From DATGLW01 sp035293965 (lineage in GTDB: Bacteria; Actinomycetota; Acidimicrobiia; Acidimicrobiales; RAAP-2), in the NCBI GenBank assembly GCA_035293965.1, contig DATGLW010000127.1:1-42644 (forward strand): DNA of 42,644 nucleotides, written 5' to 3'. Below the pieces are notes generated by a model. The model was not told the origin of the DNA. It did no database searches and saw nothing but the letters and a program-made list of their open reading frames with translations. Below are positions 39,583 to 42,644 of the stretch, one piece after another (the first letter of the stretch is position 1; every line of letters starts with the position of its first letter). Position numbers and translations under genes: made by a program.

Positions 39583-40365
39583 ATGGCCATCGGATCCCCC
39601 ACCCTGAGGCGCGCACGGCGTGGCGGCAACCCCTCGGCGATGACGATCCTCGAGCACCTCGGTGAGCTCCGTCGCCGGTTGCTCGTCTCCATGGGCGCCG
39701 TGACCGTCGGCGCGATCGCCGTGTTCATCGTGTTCGATCATGTGCTCGCCCTGCTGGTCCATCCCTACTGCGTCGCGGTCGGACCGGGGCGCTCGTGCAG
39801 CCTCTTCGTGACCCGCCCCCTCGACGGGCTCTCGATCCGAGTCGAGGTTGCCGCCTATGGGGGCGCCGTGCTCGCGTCGCCCGTGCTCCTCTTCCAGCTC
39901 TGGCGCTTCCTCGCACCGGGTCTGCGCACCCGGGAGCGGCGGTTCACGGTCGCCTTCGTCGCCTGCTCGCTGGTGCTCTTCCTCGGGGGCACCGCCGTCG
40001 CCTTCTCGATCTTCCCTCATGCCATAGCCTGGCTCGGCACGATCGGGGGCCCCTCACTGCGGGAGATCTACTCGCCCAGCAGCTACATCGGCTTGCTGCT
40101 GCTCATGATGACGGCCTTCGGGCTCACCTTCGAGCTGCCGGTCGTGCTCGTCGCCCTGGAGATCGCCGGCGTGCTCACGCCTGCCCGGCTCTCGTCCTGG
40201 CGCCGCTACGCCATCGTGGCCCTCGTCGCGCTGGCCGCCGTCGTGACGCCCAGCTCGGATCCCATCTCGATGTTCGCGCTCGCTGTCCCGCTCCTCGCCT
40301 TCTACGAGGGATCGATCCTCGTGGGCAGGGTGCTCCTCCGCCATCGGGCACGGGCCCGCACGTAG
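39583..40365 (+). CDS. tatC: Twin-arginine translocase subunit TatC
   Basis: 260 aa from ATG 39583. Six TM helices; signatures MTILEHLGELRRRLLVS at the N-terminus, PVLLFQLWRFLAPGLRTRERR, and YIGLLLLMMTAFGLTFELPVVLVALEIAG. The N-terminal cytoplasmic region and first loop bind the RR signal peptide. It is encoded after tatB, in the operon carrying a Tat substrate. Whether it is the cell's only TatC cannot be judged here; many Actinobacteria also have a housekeeping copy. Confidence 0.95.
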   Translation: MAIGSPTLRRARRGGNPSAMTILEHLGELRRRLLVSMGAVTVGAIAVFIVFDHVLALLVHPYCVAVGPGRSCSLFVTRPLDGLSIRVEVAAYGGAVLASPVLLFQLWRFLAPGLRTRERRFTVAFVACSLVLFLGGTAVAFSIFPHAIAWLGTIGGPSLREIYSPSSYIGLLLLMMTAFGLTFELPVVLVALEIAGVLTPARLSSWRRYAIVALVALAAVVTPSSDPISMFALAVPLLAFYEGSILVGRVLLRHRARART

Positions 40366-40367
40366 CG

Positions 40368-41585
40368 GTGCCCGGCGCATCGCTCGCCTCCCACGAGCGG
40401 GCTTCCCGCGACGATGCCGTGCGGGTCCGGGCCGCCAGGGAGAAGCCGGCAGCGGGCACGGGCCCTCGGTCGCCGTGGCGGCCGCCGTGGCGGCCACTTT
40501 GGCGGTCGCCTTGGCCGGCGCCGCGGCGATCACCTTGGCGGTCGCTCGGGTTGTCGCCTTGGGCGTCGCCGCGGCTGCTGACGCGGCGCCACATCCGCCT
40601 GGCACTCGGGATCTTCTGGACCATCGACGCCGGTCTGCAGGCGGAGCCACCGAACTTCGCCCACGCGTACCCCCTCGACGTGTTGGCCCAGTCGGCCATG
40701 GGCACGCCCCAGTGGGAGAACCGTGCGATCTTCGGCGCGATCACCCCGTTCGTGTCGCACTGGGCATGGTGGAACCTCGCTGCCGTCGTGCTGCAGGCCG
40801 CGATCGGCCTCGCCCTCGTGTCGGATCGCTGGGTGCGCCCCGCGTTGGTGACGTCCGTCGCCTGGGCCGGCGTCGTCTGGCTCGCGGGAGAGGGCCTGGG
40901 CGGTCTCCCGACCGGCTTCGCCCTGCTGGCGTTCGGCGCGCCGGGCCCCGCCCTCCTCTACGCCGCGGTCGGCCTCCTGGCCTGGCCCAGCGAGGGCCGG
41001 CGGGACCTCGACCGGCGCACGTGGGGGGTGCTGTGGGCCACCTACTGGGGCGGGGGAGCCCTCCTGCAGCTCCCGTGGGTGTACCCGCCCGGCCGGTCCC
41101 TGTCGGCCAACTTCGAGGAGGCCGCGCTCGGCCAACCGGGATGGCTTGCCTCCACGACCGAGGCGGTGGCCCGCGTCGTCGAGCGCCAACCGATCGCCTG
41201 GACGGCCGGCCTCGCGGCCGTCTACCTCGCCGTCGCTGCCGGCGGGCTCCCGTCGCGGCGTGAGCGCCGATGGCCCCTCGTCGCGGCCGCCGTGATCTCG
41301 GGGGTCGCCTGGGTCACCTGCCAGGGGCTCGGCGGCGTCCTGGCGCTCGGCGCGAGCGACGTGGGCACCGGGCCGGTGGTCGTTCTGGCGGCCCTCGGAG
41401 CATGGCCGGCCATCCGCCGCGTACCTGCCGCTCGCGTCCTTTCTCCGGCTCGGCGATCGCCGCCGGTCAGGGGACCCGATGGCGATTGGGCCGGAGGTCC
41501 AGGCCCGACGCCTCGTCGTAGTAGCGGACCGCCACCCCGCGGGGCGGGACCAGTGCGTCGATGCGCGCTTGGTCCTCAGGGGTGA
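40368..41585 (+). CDS. Actinobacterial membrane protein of unknown function
   Basis: 405 aa if started at GTG 40368, two bases after the tatC stop; TTG 40551 would give a 344-aa protein beginning just before the conserved TRRHIRLALGIFW. Residues 30-65 are Trp/Arg/Pro-rich tetrapeptide-like repeats (SPWRPPWRPLWRSPW), then about eight TM helices with GLQAEPPNFAHAYPLDVLAQSAMGTP-type loop and EGLGGLPTGFALLAFGAPGPALLYA. Resembles a family of integral proteins I have seen beside copper and Tat genes in Actinobacteria, but no function is assigned. The last 119 bp overlap the aldo/keto reductase gene on the other strand and are low-complexity Arg/Gly/Pro, possibly beyond a lost stop. Confidence 0.7.
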   Translation: MPGASLASHERASRDDAVRVRAAREKPAAGTGPRSPWRPPWRPLWRSPWPAPRRSPWRSLGLSPWASPRLLTRRHIRLALGIFWTIDAGLQAEPPNFAHAYPLDVLAQSAMGTPQWENRAIFGAITPFVSHWAWWNLAAVVLQAAIGLALVSDRWVRPALVTSVAWAGVVWLAGEGLGGLPTGFALLAFGAPGPALLYAAVGLLAWPSEGRRDLDRRTWGVLWATYWGGGALLQLPWVYPPGRSLSANFEEAALGQPGWLASTTEAVARVVERQPIAWTAGLAAVYLAVAAGGLPSRRERRWPLVAAAVISGVAWVTCQGLGGVLALGASDVGTGPVVVLAALGAWPAIRRVPAARVLSPARRSPPVRGPDGDWAGGPGPTPRRSSGPPPRGAGPVRRCALGPQG

Positions 41586-42480
41586 CGGTCACCTCGACAG
41601 CACCCAGGTTGTCGACGAGCTGGTCGAAGGTGCGGGGGCCGATGATTGGCGCCGTCACGCCGGGCTGCGCGGCGCACCAGGCCAGCGCCACCTGCGACGG
41701 CGTGGCCCCCTTCTCCTTCGCGAGCTCCTTGACCAGGTCGATCGCGTCCCACGCCGCGTCCGTCGCCCGCCGCCCGAAGTTGTCGGTGCCGCCCTTCCAG
41801 CGGCCCTCGACGTCGCCGCCGTCGCGCTCGTACTTGCCGGTCAGCAGGCCGCCGCACAGCGGTCCCCAGGGGATGATGCCGATCCCGAAGGTCTGCGCGG
41901 CCGGGATCACCTCTCGCTCGGCGGTACGGTCGAGCAGGTGGTAGGCCGGCTGCTCGCACACGAAGCGGTTCAAGCCCAGCTCCTTTGCCACCCACAGGGC
42001 CTCGACGAGCTTCCAGCCGGCGAACATGCTCGTGCCGATGTAGCGCACCTTGCCGGCTCGGATGAGGTCGTCGAGGGCGCGCAGGGTCTCGTCGATCGGG
42101 ACCTCGGCACTCGAGCGGTGGAGCTGGTAGAGGTCGATCCAGTCGGTCCGCAGCCGGCGCAGTGACGCCTCGCACGCCTCGATCACGTGGCGCCGCGACA
42201 AGCCTCGGCTATTGACGTCCTCCCCCTGGGGACCGTTGAACTTGGTCGCGAGCACGGTCGTGGCGCGCTTGTTGTCGCGAGAGAGGGCTTCGCCGACGAT
42301 CCGCTCGCTCTCGTTGCCACCGTAGACGTCGGCCGTGTCGATGAAATTGACCCCTGCGTCCAGCGCATGGTCGATCATCTTGATCGACTCGTCGCGCTCG
42401 GTGCGGGCGCCGAACATCATCGTGCCCAGGCAGATCTCGCTCACCCGGACCCCCGTGCGTCCCAGGAACCGGTACTCCAT
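41467..42480 (-). CDS. Aldo/keto reductase
   Basis: 337 aa from ATG 42480, with GGAGG six bases upstream (ATG 42486 would overlap that site). NADPH-dependent reductase, TIM barrel, with catalytic tetrad Asp48, Tyr53 (NFIDTADVYGG), Lys80 (LATKFNG) and His121 (LYQLHRS). Typical ends are GIGIIPWGPLCGGLLTGKY and GVTAPIIGPRTFDQLVDNL. Length and motifs resemble the general stress protein 69 (YhdN)-like group. It is downstream of an SDR-like partial gene. The 3' end overlaps the membrane protein ORF by 119 bp on the opposite strand. Confidence 0.94.
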   Translation of the reverse strand: MEYRFLGRTGVRVSEICLGTMMFGARTERDESIKMIDHALDAGVNFIDTADVYGGNESERIVGEALSRDNKRATTVLATKFNGPQGEDVNSRGLSRRHVIEACEASLRRLRTDWIDLYQLHRSSAEVPIDETLRALDDLIRAGKVRYIGTSMFAGWKLVEALWVAKELGLNRFVCEQPAYHLLDRTAEREVIPAAQTFGIGIIPWGPLCGGLLTGKYERDGGDVEGRWKGGTDNFGRRATDAAWDAIDLVKELAKEKGATPSQVALAWCAAQPGVTAPIIGPRTFDQLVDNLGAVEVTVTPEDQARIDALVPPRGVAVRYYDEASGLDLRPNRHRVP

Positions 42481-42607
42481 GACCATCCTCCCGTCTCGAA
42501 GCTCGCCCCGCCGAAGCCCGCACGTTAGCGGCCGTTCGCCGTGCGCCCGACCCTCCCGGACGCCTCGATGGGCCGATCCTCGGGGCCGTCCCCGCGGCGA
42601 CACGGCG

Positions 42608-42644
42608 TCAGCGCAGGAACATCCCCCCGTCGGCCATGAGCACG
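42608..42644 (-). CDS. C-terminal end of a probable SDR (cut by window edge)
   Basis: The last eleven codons before a TGA on the minus strand read VLMADGGMFLR, which is the typical C-terminus (V-D-G-G) of short-chain dehydrogenases. It stops 127 bp before the aldo/keto reductase start, in the same direction. Nothing else of the gene is visible. Moderate confidence because so few residues are seen. Confidence 0.5.
   Translation of the reverse strand, partial: VLMADGGMFLR

Noticed and set aside
40475..41263. Hydrophobic Ala-rich alternate frame near the operon end
   Set aside because: Only a short hydrophobic stretch, then Arg/Pro-rich; the conserved membrane protein lies in the other frame.
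42481..42607. SigK-like promoter before the aldo/keto reductase
   Set aside because: No ATCC-N16-CGAA match was found upstream of this gene.
1..42644. tRNA, rRNA, insertion sequences, phage or conjugation genes
   Set aside because: No cloverleaf, rRNA segment, transposase, integrase or terminal inverted repeat was recognised by reading both strands.

Overview
The window is high-GC, gene-dense DNA with many GTG starts, short intergenic gaps and frequent stop/start overlaps. ECF sigma factors, CrcB pairs, F420/FMN luciferase-like oxidoreductases, two-domain CaiB/BaiF CoA-transferases, alpha/beta-type acyl-CoA dehydrogenases and 'DGGVFAFGDA' propeller-like repeats together point to an actinobacterium, most likely of the class Acidimicrobiia or a close relative. 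This placement is inference from gene content; there is no rRNA or tRNA in the window.

Region 1 (1-26 kb) is a loosely organised acyl-CoA and lipid/xenobiotic catabolism island. It holds two acyl-CoA dehydrogenases, a double-hotdog thioesterase, two AMP-forming acyl-CoA synthetases, an ADP-forming acyl-CoA synthetase, three luciferase-like monooxygenases, a nitroreductase, VOC-fold proteins, an SDR, an epoxide hydrolase, an NTF2-like protein and a 766-residue tandem CoA-transferase. It also carries a DHA2 drug exporter, a KhtTU-type K+/H+ antiporter pair, a 5'-3' exonuclease and a 5'-truncated remnant of a secreted protein.

Region 2 (26-31.2 kb, all minus strand) reads as one sigma-factor-headed cluster: ECF sigma factor, a one-TM protein with a C-terminal PASTA domain, two small exported proteins, a PilZ (c-di-GMP) protein and a secreted GH43-like protein with five C-terminal repeats. 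One of the small exported proteins shares a 'DWS-VPSF' module with the PASTA protein. A 24-bp tandem repeat array sits at the 3' end of this cluster.

Region 3 (31.5-34 kb) has a soluble periplasmic-binding-fold protein lacking a signal peptide, and two crcB fluoride-channel genes preceded by a clear fluoride (crcB) riboswitch.

Region 4 (34-41.6 kb) is the most interesting part. A SigK-like ECF sigma factor and its RskA-like zinc-finger anti-sigma factor sit between two operons. One (minus) encodes a di-iron ferritin-like protein and TatA. The other (plus) encodes two ferritin-like proteins (one with a Tat RR motif), a cupredoxin lipoprotein, TatB, TatC and a membrane protein, with start/stop overlaps of the GTGA type. 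Three copies of the same promoter-like element (NNATCC, exactly 16 bp, NCGAAS) lie before the sigma gene, before the ferritin/tatA operon and before the ferritin/cupredoxin/tatBC operon. I infer a single SigK/RskA regulon pairing a complete Tat translocase with metalloprotein cargo.

The right edge has an aldo/keto reductase and the last codons of an SDR-like gene.
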